Of a stretch of DNA of 64,000 nt, positions 22,906-35,093 are shown one piece after another. The position numbers and the translations under genes are program-made. The first letter of the stretch is position 1; each line of letters begins with the position of its first letter. The notes beneath the pieces are model-generated. The model was not told where the DNA came from. It did not search any database and saw only the letters and a program-made list of their open reading frames with translations. Origin of the DNA: Delphinus delphis (Eukaryota > Chordata > Mammalia > Artiodactyla > Delphinidae); assembly GCF_949987515.2 (NCBI RefSeq), contig NC_082703.1, positions 7,054,680 through 7,118,679 of the forward strand, written 5' to 3'.

Positions 22906-24015
22906 AAACTTACTCTTCTGTGTCTCTGGTGTGCATGGCTGTCCCTCTCTGGGAAGTGTCAGAATCCCTGGGGATTTAATACATATAGATTTATCTGGGG
23001 GAATCTTAGGTTTGAAAACGAAGAAGTACAAAGCTGGGCCCACTTTGTACTTGGCTGTGGAGGCCAGTGGATGGAGCCCTGAGCTGGGGCCTCGGGTGGA
23101 TCATCTGTAAAAGACAGATGAGCTCACCTACAGCCTGCTACCCACTTTATGGTGGGTGTAGAGAGGATGGAGGAGATGATGCCTTTAAAAGTGCTCGAAG
23201 GTCCTTAAACAAAATGCCTGCTATGCAAATGGAGTGTTATTACATAAACTAAAACCCGAAGTGTATCAGGAAGTAGCTGAACTGAATCACAGCCCATCTC
23301 TGAGCAATTTTTTTCCCCTGAGAAATTTAATAGAACTGCCTACAAAACTATGATGCAATTTTCTTTCACATTTTCTCTCTTATCAAGTGTTCCTACCTTC
23401 TAAATTTCAGAACAGGTGTTGTCTTCTTTTTTTTCCTGGATGGTAAAACAGACCCACGAGAGAATTTCTGGATTGGACTGGATGGGGGTAGGTTGTGCAA
23501 ATCACTGGGCCGTGAAAATGCTTTTAGAATTTCTCTTCTTTTACAGTGGTTCTTACTACAGGGAATACAATGTATGACTCAGAACAAATGGCTGCATATT
23601 TAATTATGTCAAACTCTAAAGCATTTTCTGTTTCATTTCAAGTGTGTCTTGTTGTGCAGGGGATGTTGAGAATTAAACTATGTGATGTTGCTTCTTTTTA
23701 AGAGCAGAACTACAGAGTACAGACCCTGAATACTATTTCCTTCTTCCTTTGGCTCGGGGTTGTGTTATTTAGCGCCCTCTGCTGTTTGGAGGAAGGATGA
23801 CAAAGCTTTGGTTAACTGCCTAGCCTACTTCAATCACACAAAGACAGTTTTTTTCTTCTTCAGCAGATTTTAGTGCAAATATTAACCGACATCCATTATG
23901 ATTCTGAATCCTATTAAGTTGCTGTTGAATGGCTCTCCTTGGTCACCCCACTTGTTTAGACAGAGCTGTTCAGGATGTTATGCAATGACTTTCCTAATCT
24001 AGCCTATGTTCACCT
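22906..24015. other. Single-copy sequence, no gene recognised
   Basis: No gene recognised. The part from 23270 to 23700 is AT-rich and repeat-free. Short frames at 22898-23110 and 23067-23252 have no known domain. Confidence 0.6.
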
Positions 24016-24019
24016 CCCC

Positions 24020-24383
24020 AGAACTGTCTCTCATCATGATACCACCACTTCTACCCTGTGTTCCCACCATACGGGTCTACCTACTGCTTTGTAACTATGT
24101 CAGACCTTGTGGTCCCTACAATTGCTCGTGTCATCTTCAGTTTGTTTGATTCCTTCCTACCTTCCTTCCCACACCACCTTGCTAACTTCTACTGGTCCTT
24201 CAAGGATACAGTCCAAACATCATCCTCCAGGAAAACTTCCCCGACCACCCCTGCCTCCAATTTGAGCTCAGTGGCCTTTAGCCCGTACAGCTTCTTCTGT
24301 ATTTTTCTGCTTGTTCTGTGCTTCCTATGAAAACACATGGTTAGTTATACATTTTATTTATTTATGTACCACCAAACACACAC

Positions 24384-24423
<40 letters not shown>

Positions 24424-24480
24424 TCCTACCACAGGACATAACACAGAGCAAATATTTAGTAAGTGCTGGATGAATATATG
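24020..24480 (+). repeat. L2 LINE 3' end with internal (CA)n
   Basis: 'ccttcaaggatacagtccaa', 'ggaaaacttccccgaccacc' and the ending 'aatatttagtaagtgctgga' match L2. A (CA)n microsatellite of about 50 bases lies at 24375-24424. The open frame 24058-24330 is L2 read in sense and not a gene. Confidence 0.75.
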
Positions 24481-25690
24481 ATGTTCATAGTCAGACTGTA
24501 AGCTGTGAACCAGTAGTTCAAACCCAAATAATTCCAAACCTACAATTTTTTTATTACAATAGGTGGCTACCTGGCAGACAGTGCCGAACCATCTCTAGTC
24601 CCACTCCTGCTTTCACTCACAGTGTGTGGGTTTGGTATTAGCCCACAAGAGATCCTTGGAAATTGTTGTTTTTCACCTCTGTTGCAGAAATTCGACCTCC
24701 TCTTCCTGAATCCACATATGTTGAAGGGGTTGTATTCAACCTTCCCATTATACGCAACGAGAGAGCATCCTTACCAAGAGGAAAAACATCTAGTTATTTA
24801 TTTACTCAGTTCAAAAAAATAGAAGAAAGACACACTGTGATCACAATTTCTCTAAGCAACGCCATAAATACTCTTATCCTCTGTGATTATTTTGACTTGA
24901 TTTGAAATGATTATTCAAATAGTTACATGAATGACTAATCGAAAGGATTGTTAAGACGGCCTTACATGTGTGAAATACTTTCGCAATAATAACAAGGTGT
25001 ATAGGGAACTTATATTATGTTTTTAATTGCTTTTGTCAGTCAAAAACCTCCACCGAGCACCCACTTGAAGCTGAGTGCTGCACTGTAGCAGGCGATGGCC
25101 ACACAAAGAGAGCCCAGGAGACCCACGATTAGCTTGAACACTTGGAGCATGTGTGTTCTGCTTAGTTAGGTTTTCAGGTGAGCTCCTGGGGAATCCCTTA
25201 TGAACTGCCATGATTTTGTTTCAACTCTCTTAAAAATCTTGGTCAAACTTTCTGAAAAGATGACGCCCCTTGCACAGGTGTCTAGCTCCCTCTCCCTCTG
25301 ATTCTCATTGAAACGACCAACACAGTCTAAAAACAGGAAAAATTCTGTTTCAGTGCAGGAAGCAGAGGAGGGAAGTCAGCCACATGGGAAACATGTGAAA
25401 AAGTTGCATCTAGATATGGCCCAGAAAGACTGGAGTTGAAGTCGAAAGGCACTAGCTTTGGAAGCAGATGACTGGGTTTCCATTTCCAGTTTTGCCAACA
25501 ACTGAGACACTGAATCCCACCATTGCCACCTCGGTGACTCAGTGTTCTCATGAATAAACAATGAAGGTGCTGGCGCAAACCAGCTTTCTACGAGACCATG
25601 TTGGTTAAGGCACCGCAACCACAGAGTGAAGAATAGCATTATTTCTACAACCAGCGATAAGGATTCTGATCTCAGATCTTTCACATACTC
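24481..25690. other. Single-copy sequence, no gene recognised
   Basis: No recognised gene or clear repeat. Short open frames (24663-24905 plus, 25327-25684 minus) show no domain I can identify. Confidence 0.6.
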
Positions 25691-25694
25691 CTTG

Positions 25695-25880
25695 TGTCAT
25701 GTTGGACGAGTTATTTGAACTCTCTGAGCCTCAGTTTATTCATCTGTAGAAGGGGCATAGTGATTCTTGCCTGTCCAGATCGTTGCAAAGACTAAGCTAT
25801 CTAATGCATGAAAAGTCTATAGCAAAGTGTCTGGCACATTTTCAGCACTGACTAAAGGTTATTCTTATCATCAGTACTAT
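25695..25880 (+). repeat. MIR fragment
   Basis: 'agttatttgaactctctgag', 'cctcagtttattcatctgta', 'aaagtgtctggcacattttc' and 'agcactgactaaaggttatt' match the MIR core and 3' end in sense orientation. Confidence 0.75.
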
Positions 25881-26640
25881 CCTTTATAAAACTAAAGGAA
25901 CATACCACAAATTTGTCATTATACTTGCACCATCCTATATTCATAAATACAATCACCACAAATCCTATCTGGAATGAAGTTGAAGATACATACATATACA
26001 TATATGTGTGTGTGTTTATAAATATATATGCAATACATGTATATGTGCATGCATGGTAAATCATATACAGTACACACATATATGTGGGAAAATATTTACA
26101 TATGTGATAAGGAGATGCTGAAATGACTAGAGACCAAGGTAGATAAGAGGAACTTGGGATGGTTTTCCACAGCATGTGAATTAAAAAAACAAATCTCATT
26201 TTGATAAGATGAAAAATTTCAGGATTGGTTAGGCAGAAGTCTGATCAGCTTGCATAAAAAGACAAACAAATTAATAGTTGGCTGGCTAATTAGTCTAATT
26301 GATATGGTTGGTGAAAGTAAACGAGCAAGCCCAGGAAGGGGCCCCAGGAGCCCCCTGGGCCAGTGGAGAACCTGCTCTTGACCCTTCACTTCAGACTCCA
26401 GAAACATTTTGGCCATGGGTCCGTCTTCAAAGGCTGTCAAAAGCAGGTATCACAACCCCTACTGCAGCGACTCTGCCACGCTCGACAGGTCTATTACTCG
26501 CCTTCTGGCTACATTCCCAAACTCCCAAGACAGAATCTAATTGGGTCGATTAGTTACCCATCAGTAACCCTTATTAGGTGGAGTTGTTGAATCAGACCAC
26601 CTGTTGGCTGTGCAGTTTCCTGGTTTGCACTTGGCTACTG
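25880..26640. other. Single-copy sequence with TA/TG tract
   Basis: No gene recognised. 25980-26110 is a TA/TG/CA-rich low-complexity tract that explains the tyrosine-rich minus-strand frame 25852-26199. Confidence 0.6.
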
Positions 26641-26644
26641 TAAT

Positions 26645-27095
26645 CTTATGGACTGAGTTGTGTTTTCCCAAAAAAGACAGGTTAAAGTCCTAAGCCCTGG
26701 TACTTCAGTATGTGATCTTACTTGGAAATAGGGTCTTTACAGAGGTAATCAAGTGAAAGTGAGGCTGTTAGGTTGGCCCTTCTTTCAATCTCGATAAATT
26801 TGGATACAGAGACACGCATAGAGGGAGAACAGTGGGAAGAGACACAGGGAGAATGTAGAATGCCATTTGAGGACAGAGGCAGACATTAGCGTTCTGCTTC
26901 CACAGCCAAGGGGCTTCTGGGGCTACCAGCAGTTGGAAGAGCCAAGGGAAGATCCTTCTACAGTTTTCTGAGGGAATATGGCCCTGCCACACCTGGACTG
27001 TGGACTTCGCCTCCGTAACTGTGAGACAGTTTTTCTTGTTCTAAGCCACACAGCGAGTGGTACTTTGTTATGGCAGCCCTGGAAAACAAATACAC
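26645..27095 (+). mobile_element. MLT1 LTR, near complete
   Basis: Starts 'cttatggactgagttgtgtt' and runs through 'acttggaaatagggtcttta', 'gaggtaatcaagtgaaagtg', 'gtaactgtgagacagttttt' and 'ggtactttgttatggcagcc' to the 3' end. It is a diverged solo LTR of the MaLR/MLT1 group in sense orientation. No internal retroviral-like genes accompany it. Confidence 0.85.
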
Positions 27096-27384
27096 GTGTC
27101 CTTTCTAGTCTTGTTGCTTGTGTCCATTCACATAATCCAACCTACAGCAACTCCTAAGCCGGGAACCGCCGGTGGCCGCTTTGGAGGCTGTGAGTGTGGC
27201 ACAGAGACAAGATCTCATCGAGATGAGCCTTCACCAAGTGTCTGATGAGGTTTTATGCCTTAGTATTTTATAACACAATTCATTTATGTTTAGATGTCCA
27301 TTCAACTATATAACTCGATAGCATCCAACCAACAGACTGTGGTTTCTTGAGGGCAGGGGCTGTGTCTTGCTGCAGGCGGGCAGG

Positions 27385-27605
27385 GTAGTGTTATGACTGA
27401 GCGCAGGGACTCTGAAGCCACACTGCCTGGGCATGAATCCTCCCCTCGCTTACTAGCTGTGTGACCTCCAGCAAGTCTCTTAACCTCTCTGTGCCTCAAT
27501 TTCCTCCTCCATTAAATGGAGATGATCACAGTAGTACTTACCTCTTGATCTACAGATCAAGTGAATTACTTCATGTAAGGCACTTAAAACAATGCTGGGG
27601 ACAAT
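27385..27605 (+). repeat. MIR element, well preserved
   Basis: The sense MIR core is clear: 'ttactagctgtgtgacctcc', 'agcaagtctcttaacctctc', 'tgtgcctcaatttcctcctc', then 'gtacttacctcttgatctac' and an ending near 'acaatgctggggacaatgaa'. Confidence 0.85.
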
Positions 27606-28395
27606 GAAACACTCCATCAATGTTACTTGTCACACAAGTTTCGCATTCCCCAGAGTTTAACATGGGTCATGATGTGGATTAAGAGCTCAATGGATGTTTC
27701 TGAGTTAGACAACAAAAAAAATAGTGCTGTTTCGAGTGAAATTATTATGCTTTGGACAAGTGATGGAGGAAACAACAGAGAAGTATTGGGGAAAAAAAGC
27801 ATAAAATCATAATCTTGGTCTGTAGCATTCATAGCAGAGAACCTAAATTGTGTGCCCTCGTGGTCGTGGGAGGCCTGTGTTTTCTTTAAAGGGAAAACTG
27901 GGAAGAGAGGGTCAGGATAGAGATCCTCTGAGTTCTCATATATCTCCTACTTCTTTCATTGGGATTATAGAGGCGCAGGAGGGAAGGCCATTTAGAGAAA
28001 GACTGTTACACACCTGCTGGGTTGATAAAAGAGCAGTTTAGTCACCAGGGCTTATGATTCATTGCCTCCAAATTGATTTGGGAAAGAGGTTTTCAGTCCA
28101 ATTCAGTCTGAGACAGAGAGGAAAACAATTAGCATTAACACACTGAGAAAAGAAAAAAAAAATGACCCATTGCTTTTCAATGGAATGGAGGGGACTTTTT
28201 TCTGGCAAAAAAAAAATTAATATTCTAAAGACATGACTATTTTCATAGTAAGTAATGTACAATGACCCTTCACTGTTGTTTCCAAACCATTTCACTGAAG
28301 TTTCTTCATGGCTTCAAAACTCGGATAACATCTGTTGAAATGTTAACCCTGTCAGACCACAGTGAGTCCACCTCATATCACAAAAAATGCATGCT
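27606..28395. other. Single-copy sequence, no gene recognised
   Basis: No gene or clear repeat recognised. Short overlapping frames on both strands (27623-27832 minus, 27627-27812 plus) have no known homology. Confidence 0.6.
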
Positions 28396-28525
28396 GGGAA
28401 TTCCCTGGCAGTGCAGTGGTTAGGACCTTGCCGTCTCACTGATGAGGGCCCAGGGTTCAATCCCTGGTCCAGAAACTAAGATCCCGCAAGCCTCATGTTG
28501 CTGTCAAAAAAAAAAAAAAAAAAAA
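28396..28525 (+). mobile_element. CHR-1-type SINE
   Basis: Starts 'gggaattccctggcagtgca' and continues 'cagggttcaatccctggtcc' (B box region) and 'aactaagatcccgcaagcc', then a 20-base poly(A). It differs from the five CHR-2-type copies: the body is shorter and more diverged, as expected for an older cetacean/hippo subfamily. The flanks (gcatgctg before, gcatgtgg after) suggest a short target duplication. Confidence 0.85.
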
Positions 28526-31500
28526 GCATGTGGGCCATTGGCCAAAATGGCTAGGTGGACAGGCCCATTTCAGAGCTAGAGGTTCCCATCCATTGAAATC
28601 CCTGAAGATTCTTCCTTCTTGTGAGGCTTCCACTCACTGCCCTGTATAGACACGAGTCTTTACAGCAAACGTTGTAGTGCAGCAATGTAAGCCCTCACAA
28701 TTCTTCCTCTTAAAAGGGAGGGAGAATAAAAGGTATCCATTTGTAAAGGCACTCTTGAGACTGTGTGTATTTTTAGATCTGAGCCCCACGTAGGACAGAT
28801 AGTTAATTTGCCTGAAAGTGGGGTACCATGTCATCAGGGCCAGGTATGCCCCTTATTGCTATACCGCCTCTCTCCTGGGCTGAGAGAGCAAACAATCTCT
28901 TCCACGTAAAGTGACAGGCCAGTGGCAGTTCCTGATGTCAGTACTTGGGGTCTGGGCTGCAGATTCCCCTCTCCTCTCCACCCCCCTCCCCGGGAAGTGG
29001 CCCCTTTGGAACTGGGCAAGGAAGACCCATGTTCAGCCCAACCAGCTAATGTTCAATTTCCTAGCAGAAGTTCCTTTTCCTTCTCCTCATTTTTTCCCCC
29101 TGAGAAACTTTCCATCTTAAGTCAAATGTGCCTCTAACACTTTCAAAAGATTATCACTTTCCTCTGTGTCATCTTTAAAATTGTATTATTGCCTTCAACT
29201 CCCCCTCAGTTTTCAGGACCTGATCCCATTCTTTTCATTTTGAAAATAGCCCGGGGCCAAGATGGGAAAAGAAACAACCTGCAAACCAATTTTTAAGCGG
29301 TTTTTAACTTACCCAAAACTTCAAGTTATTGCACCTTTTAAATCTCGATAGATCTATTTGTAGAAATTATACCAAAATCAGCAATTTCCCTGTTCTCATC
29401 TTCCCTCAATCACTCCTCTGAGGAAGCCTTTGCAGAAATCCTCCTGTGTCCAGGTGGCTGTAGCAGGCACTGTATTGGGTGTAATCAGATCCCAGAGGGG
29501 CTTTTTCAAGGAGGCTGAGATTCTTTTGACAGAAACTTTGGAGAAGTGGAGTGGGTATAATGAAGTCCAGAATTTTCCAGACTCCTCTTAATATATCCAT
29601 CATTGTTCAGCCCCATCACTGCCATGTCAACTCTCTTGTTTCTGATTTAAGCTGTCAGACTCAGTAAAATTCCCCCGACTGTTTTAGCATATGTGGCAGG
29701 ACACTGACAAGATGTTACTTACACCTAATGAAGGCTGAGAGCATAATAAACTATCCCAGCATCCTAGCAACCCAATTACCCCGGGTTTCCAGTTTTCCGG
29801 ATCTTGACCTCAGCACTTTGAAATTCACGAGAATTTGATACAGGGATGCTTAGAACTCTTGCAGTGGCCACCTTTTGGCTTTAACATCAACATGGAAGAT
29901 AAATGGAGCAAAGAGAATTTAAGGAAAGAGGTAGGAACGTCACATCAAGGGCCAGAATGGATATCTCTGACCTGATAAGAATGTGTGTTTAGACTGGACG
30001 ATCTTTAGTTCCGCTTTGTCACTTTCATTGTCCCCGTGGACAGGGATAAATCCAGTAGGTCGTAGATGGGCAATAAAAAAATCATTTGCAGGAAAGATAA
30101 AGAGGAGGAAATGAATACTGTGCTTAGCACAACGACTGAATATAGAATGTGCTCAGCTCAATAACAGTGAAATTGATCCCCAAAATCATTATTAAGAAGG
30201 CCATGGGATATGATCCCGGGGGGAGGAAAAAAGTCCCCGATGCTCTGGTGGTTTAAATCCAGTTTCATTGCAGCCCTCTGGTGCCGTGGATGGAGTCGTG
30301 CCATCTTGGCCTGGGCGTGGGACTGTGGTTGTCCCGTTGTGACTCATCCCTCTCTCCACCTTTGTCTCCTGCTCGCTCAAGGCCTCTTTGGAGTGCTGGC
30401 CGTCCCCTCCCATGGCAGAGCGAGGTCACCGCCTGTTCCAGTTCACAGGGCATTCTGACATTTCCCACCACTCACCCTCCCCACAGTCCCCAGTAAGAAT
30501 TCACAAATCCAGTTAAGGGTGAAACTTGGCCATTTCCTCTGTGGAACACAGAGGTTTCATGTGATGACAAGTGAGTGCGTTTCTCCTCTGCTCAAGTCTC
30601 TCCAAGTCTTATACAGTTGCCAGAGGTAGGGGGTAAAAACCAGCACTTTGGCAGCCATAAACAGCCTTTTACCTTCAAAAATGCTTCCATTGTTTTTTTT
30701 TGCCTCAAAAAACATTTCTTTTTTCCCTTTGTGTGTGCATAGGTAAGAGGGAGAGTGATATTTAATTTTCTTTTGCTTGGTAGGAGACGAGGAAACATTT
30801 GAGGTGAAATCACAACTTGTCCAGCTGCTTGTCTGATGGGTCTGTGAGGCTCCTCCCTACCTCCCTTGCCAGCTCTAGGGTCTTGTGAATTCCTTGGCAG
30901 GTCCCTGGTCTTCTCCTGTAGGAGATTAGTCACAAAGCACATTCATCCTTCAATATCTCAATGACCCAGCCAGGCGTCGAGAAGAACTCAATTTCCTGGC
31001 CTGACTCTTGTAGACTCTGATCTCTCCAGTGGTGGAGACCACTCAGGAAATAAGTGGCAGAACCCATGTGCGTGTTTTTAAACAGAGCGCAGAGCTCTTG
31101 CTGGTGGATGACCCAGACACTTCGCCAGGCTGTTAGCCTGCAGCGGAGGAGCCCTGGGAAAAAAGAAAAAAGAAAAAAAAACAAAGAAAAGGAAAGGTTA
31201 ATAATCCTGGACAAAACACAGTGAAAAGCATCAGGGATTTGTGTGATTTGAATGGAGAGGGTCTTGTTCAGCTTCATATAAAGCCAAGTGACATCTCTCC
31301 CTCGGGTGCATTTACAGGTTGTCTCGGCATCAAGAAGCAGGGGAGAAAGGAGGGGGGTGAATAAGAGAAGGTTTGTTGACTCCATCATGAAAAGCAATAC
31401 GTTTCCAAAAACAAATTCATTTTAATAAATAGGAGACTTATTTAGTAAATGTAGTTCAGTGAGAGACTGTCTTTACCTCGGCAATGTCAGGGCTCTAAAT

Positions 31501-34066
31501 AGTGCCTCTGAGGCCGTTGGCATTTTCATTTACTGGAGAATCCTGTGTTCTATGGTCTACCTTCCCTCACTCAAGCTGGGACAGGGAGTATCAGGTACAA
31601 GCTCTCCTGCTGAAGGTGTCTGGCTTTTCTGATTGGCACTATCCCCCCACCTTGCTGAGAAGACTGACCAACTTCAGGTAATCATGGACTTTTGGAACTG
31701 GAAGGACTTGAGGATTTATCTTACCCAACATCACACTCCTTCCCGCCAGCATTTCAGGGATTAGGAAACCGACGCCCCGAGGGATCACGTGAGGTGCCCA
31801 AGGTTTACAAATGACGGGAAGTGTGATTAATATCTGTGCCCCAGAATGACATCCACTTTATTTCTCTCTCTTCTTTACCAGCATGTTTCAAAGTATTATT
31901 CTGTGGAATAATGCAAGGGCTATAGTATGTTAATAAATTTAAAGCAAAAGGAAAGAAAGAACTAGAGAGAGCGAGAGAGAAAAAGGGAAGGAGCGCCTTG
32001 ATTAAAGAAGTTTAGACAATATTGGCTTTAGCTAAATTAAGCAGATTTCTCTTTTGCAAAATGCCACCTCTTTTTCGTGCAGCATCTCAAAGTTGACTAC
32101 TTCTCTAGGACACGTTTTGGGAAATATTTCCCAGCATTCAGCTCAGCCTTTCTGTGACTCGTTAAGTTAGCAAACTGCCTTTCACTCCTCTTGGCCAACA
32201 GCTCTTCAATGGTCAACAACCAGGACAAATGTTCTATTTTGCAAAGAACACCAGAAGAGGGCTGTGAGCCCTGGGTCCTTCGCTTCTGCCACATCTATTT
32301 GTACCTCCCTAAATCAACTGCTAATCTCTCTAGACCTCAGTTGCTCCACTTAGTTGCAAACTGTAAAATGATGATGTGGACTCAGCCATTCAAATGATCT
32401 CCTGGGCTCCTCCACTATTTCTGAGTTTGGATTGCGGCGATTTTCTGCCTGGGAAAACATTAGGAGAGAGATTTGCACAGTTTCCCATCAGGAGGTTAAT
32501 TGCAAACTCTCAAGTCCTTAGAAATGTTAAAAAATTGTCTAAGCAGAAAATATTTCAGAGATGAGGCTGCTTCATCATTGATAACTCAGAATCCCCAAAT
32601 TCAGAGTTTCAAGTGAAAAAAAAAACCATAATTAGAATAAAAGTAATCCCCTAAGTGCTTACATTTCAGGGAAAACAAAGGCACTTTGAATTCTGGACCA
32701 AAATCCAAGTCAGAGTTTCATGTCATTGCTCTAGTTGACTCCATTCTGAATTTCTGATCTACACGCTTGGTCCTGATGTGGTACTTGGGCTGGAATTCTT
32801 GAGGGTGATTGACAAATAGAAAATAGAATGTCGGTGCATTTCAGGAGACTGTATGATTGACATTGGCAAGTGGGGTTGAAAGGGGTGTTACAGATAACAA
32901 AACAACGGAATGCCCCTGGCTCTGGAAACTCCCCTTGAGACTCACAGGCATCGCTCTGAGCTGCTAAGTTTCCTTAGATCCTTGACCGGCGTCTTGGGGC
33001 TTCTAGACCATCATGGAGCATGATTTCTCCTCACCAAGGGCCAATGGTGGTCGAGCAACCGAGCAGGGAGAATTTAGGGCAGTTTCTTTCCCAATCTGCA
33101 GGTTTGATACAGGGCTCTTCTCCCACTTTGTCTAGAAACGTGTAGAAAGTTCTGGATGAAAACTTTTCCCCTTCTGCTTCCACATCTGCCTGCTTATTCT
33201 CTGAGAGGAAGAGGAGGAAAGCTGGCTGCTGCCCTTCCTGTCAGGGGTGAGTGTGGTTCTCAGGCTAGGCTGGCTTTGATCCTCCGGATTTGCCCTTGGC
33301 CCCTGTGTTCATCCAAGGCTCTCCGGTGTCCCTTTATCACTCCCGCCCCCCCCCCCCCCCCCACCGATGTGCTGTGTGTGGACTTTTTGGAGTCAGCAGG
33401 AGGGGTGGTAGTTGCTGACCGCCAGTCACCAATCAAGTGCCGAAGCCACTTCACAGCCAGGGCTGCAAGCTCATTGGCTCTCGGGAAAGGCCTCATAAGA
33501 TGGTCAGAGGGAGGAGTGCATCTCCTGTCCCTGACTTCCGACAGGGATGAGATGCTGGGGTGGAAGAAGGCTGGGGCAGACACAGAGAGTAGAAATAGGG
33601 GGAAAGAAAACAGCCTTTGGGGACGCTGAACTGGGGAGATGGGCGATCTTTTGAATGGTGTTTGCGGGTATCTAGAAGCCGTTCATGCTGATGGGTCAAA
33701 CTGAAATCCATTGCCTTCCATTAAGAAATTAAGCGATGTGCTCAGTGAAAGGCATTTCTTTGTCCATAACAGTCTGAGGGCACAGGGAGCCGGCTCCCTC
33801 TTCCTTAACCCTGGGTTTGACTTGCCACTGGCTTTTTTTCTGAAGGGACCGTGGAATCCCAGGGGTGGGGAGTGTAGCCTTTGAGCTGTTGCTCTCCAGT
33901 TGCTGGAAAATACCTGTCCTGCTTCCAGGAGCAATCTGAATCCAGCAGTGTTGAGAAACCCCAAGACCAACAAGTAGGTATTTACCATCGGGGATCCCGA
34001 CTTCTAGCCCATTATTCATCGGGTTGGATGAAGCCGGGTCCCTCCATTCCCCATGTTCCCATCCTT
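28526..34066. other. Long single-copy stretch, no gene recognised
   Basis: About 5.5 kb without a recognised gene. A MIR-like relic lies at about 31690-31830 (attaggaaaccgacgccccg; gaggtgcccaaggtttacaa). A run of about 17 C lies at 33346-33362. Frames such as 30930-31397 (minus), 30592-30942 (minus) and 33156-33629 (plus) are opposed by other frames and show no domain I know. Confidence 0.55.
33345..33363 (+). repeat. Poly(C) tract
   Basis: A nearly uninterrupted run of about 17 C. The opposite strand is a G run that could form a G-quadruplex or slipped structure. Such runs are also prone to sequencing length error. Confidence 0.9.
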
Positions 34067-34075
34067 GGGGAACAC

Positions 34076-34282
34076 TTTTTTTTTTTTTTTTCCGCTACGC
34101 GGGCCTCTCACTGCTGTGGCCTCTCCCGTTGCGGAGCACAGGCTCCGGACGCGCAGGCCCAGCAGCCATGGCTCACGGGCCCAGCCGCTCCGCGGCATGC
34201 GGGATCCTCCCGGACTGGGGCACGAACTCGCGCCCCCAGCATGGGCAGGCGGACTCCCAACCACTGCGCCACCAGGGAAGCC
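34076..34282 (-). mobile_element. CHR (CHR-2-type) SINE, minus orientation
   Basis: Reverse complement of the CHR SINE: poly(A) as a T run at 34076-34091, then the body, ending at gggaagcc, the complement of the 5' start. It is flanked by the direct repeat ggggaacac at 34067-34075 and 34287-34295, with extra G between the SINE start and the right copy. The B box region is slightly altered (cgcgccc instead of cgtgccc). Confidence 0.95.
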
Positions 34283-34295
34283 TGGGGGGGAACAC

Positions 34296-34885
34296 GTTTA
34301 ACGTCCCGCAACTGGCAACAATTTTCTAAAGTTAGACTTTTTCTGTTTCTTTCTGTCTCCTTCCAAGCCCCCCGTTTTGCCTTCCTGCCCACCAGCCCTG
34401 GTTAGCGGGTCTTTTGTTCTGCCTGCTGCTTTGCTGCCTGGATTTTCTGGATATATCCTAGAGGAGCTCTCAAGAGAGCAACAGCCCACTTTAGGAAGGA
34501 GAGGGCAAGCAAAGTTTGAGGATGCTTTCGTGGCTCTGTGACAGAATGGCATCCAGGAGAGGGTGGACAGAGCCTGTGGAAGAGAGATCCTGAGAACGGA
34601 AACTTGTTAGCTCAAGGACTTGTGATGGTCAGATTCACCATAACTCCCCACCCCTCAAATGCAGAAAGGCTTGTGGGTTTCGCGAGATTCCCAGATCCCT
34701 TCCTGCTTTGAAGTGGGCCATATTTTTCTGTGTTGCTGTTGCCTGGGAAACTGTGGTCCAGCTTTGGCCTCAGAAGGCATCTCAGTGGGCTTAAAAGGCT
34801 TCCCAGTCGTTGCTAAAGAAGCCACCGCTAGCCAAACAGCCATCATTCTGCAGGAAATGTAGATGAAGCAGGAAGCTGCATGTAT
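34296..34885. other. Single-copy sequence, no gene recognised
   Basis: No recognised gene or repeat. Several short overlapping frames have no known domain. Confidence 0.6.
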
Positions 34886-34887
34886 GT

Positions 34888-35093
34888 CCTTCAATATTTT
34901 TTATTGAACTATATTTGATTTACAGTGTTGTGTTAATTTCTGCTGTACAGCAGAGTGATTCAGTTATACATATGTATACATTCTGTTTTTAATATTCTTT
35001 TCCATTATGGTTTATCATAGGATATTGAATATAGTTCCCTGTGCTATAGAGTAGGACCTTGCTGCTTATCCATTCTATATATAAAAGGAGAAG
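34888..35093 (-). mobile_element. L1 3' UTR fragment
   Basis: 'ttttttattgaactatattt', 'cagcagagtgattcagttat', 'ggatattgaatatagttccc' and 'tgtgctatagagtaggacct' are the reverse complement of the artiodactyl/cetacean L1 3' UTR. The element is truncated well short of ORF2. Confidence 0.85.

Noticed and set aside
33156..33629. 157-codon open frame on plus
   Set aside because: Runs through the poly(C) tract (giving a proline run), has no known homology, and is opposed by a 107-codon minus frame.
34016..34405. Several overlapping frames of 80-170 codons
   Set aside because: All are translations of the CHR SINE on either strand. The same peptides recur at 5.6, 39.0, 40.6 and 57.1 kb.
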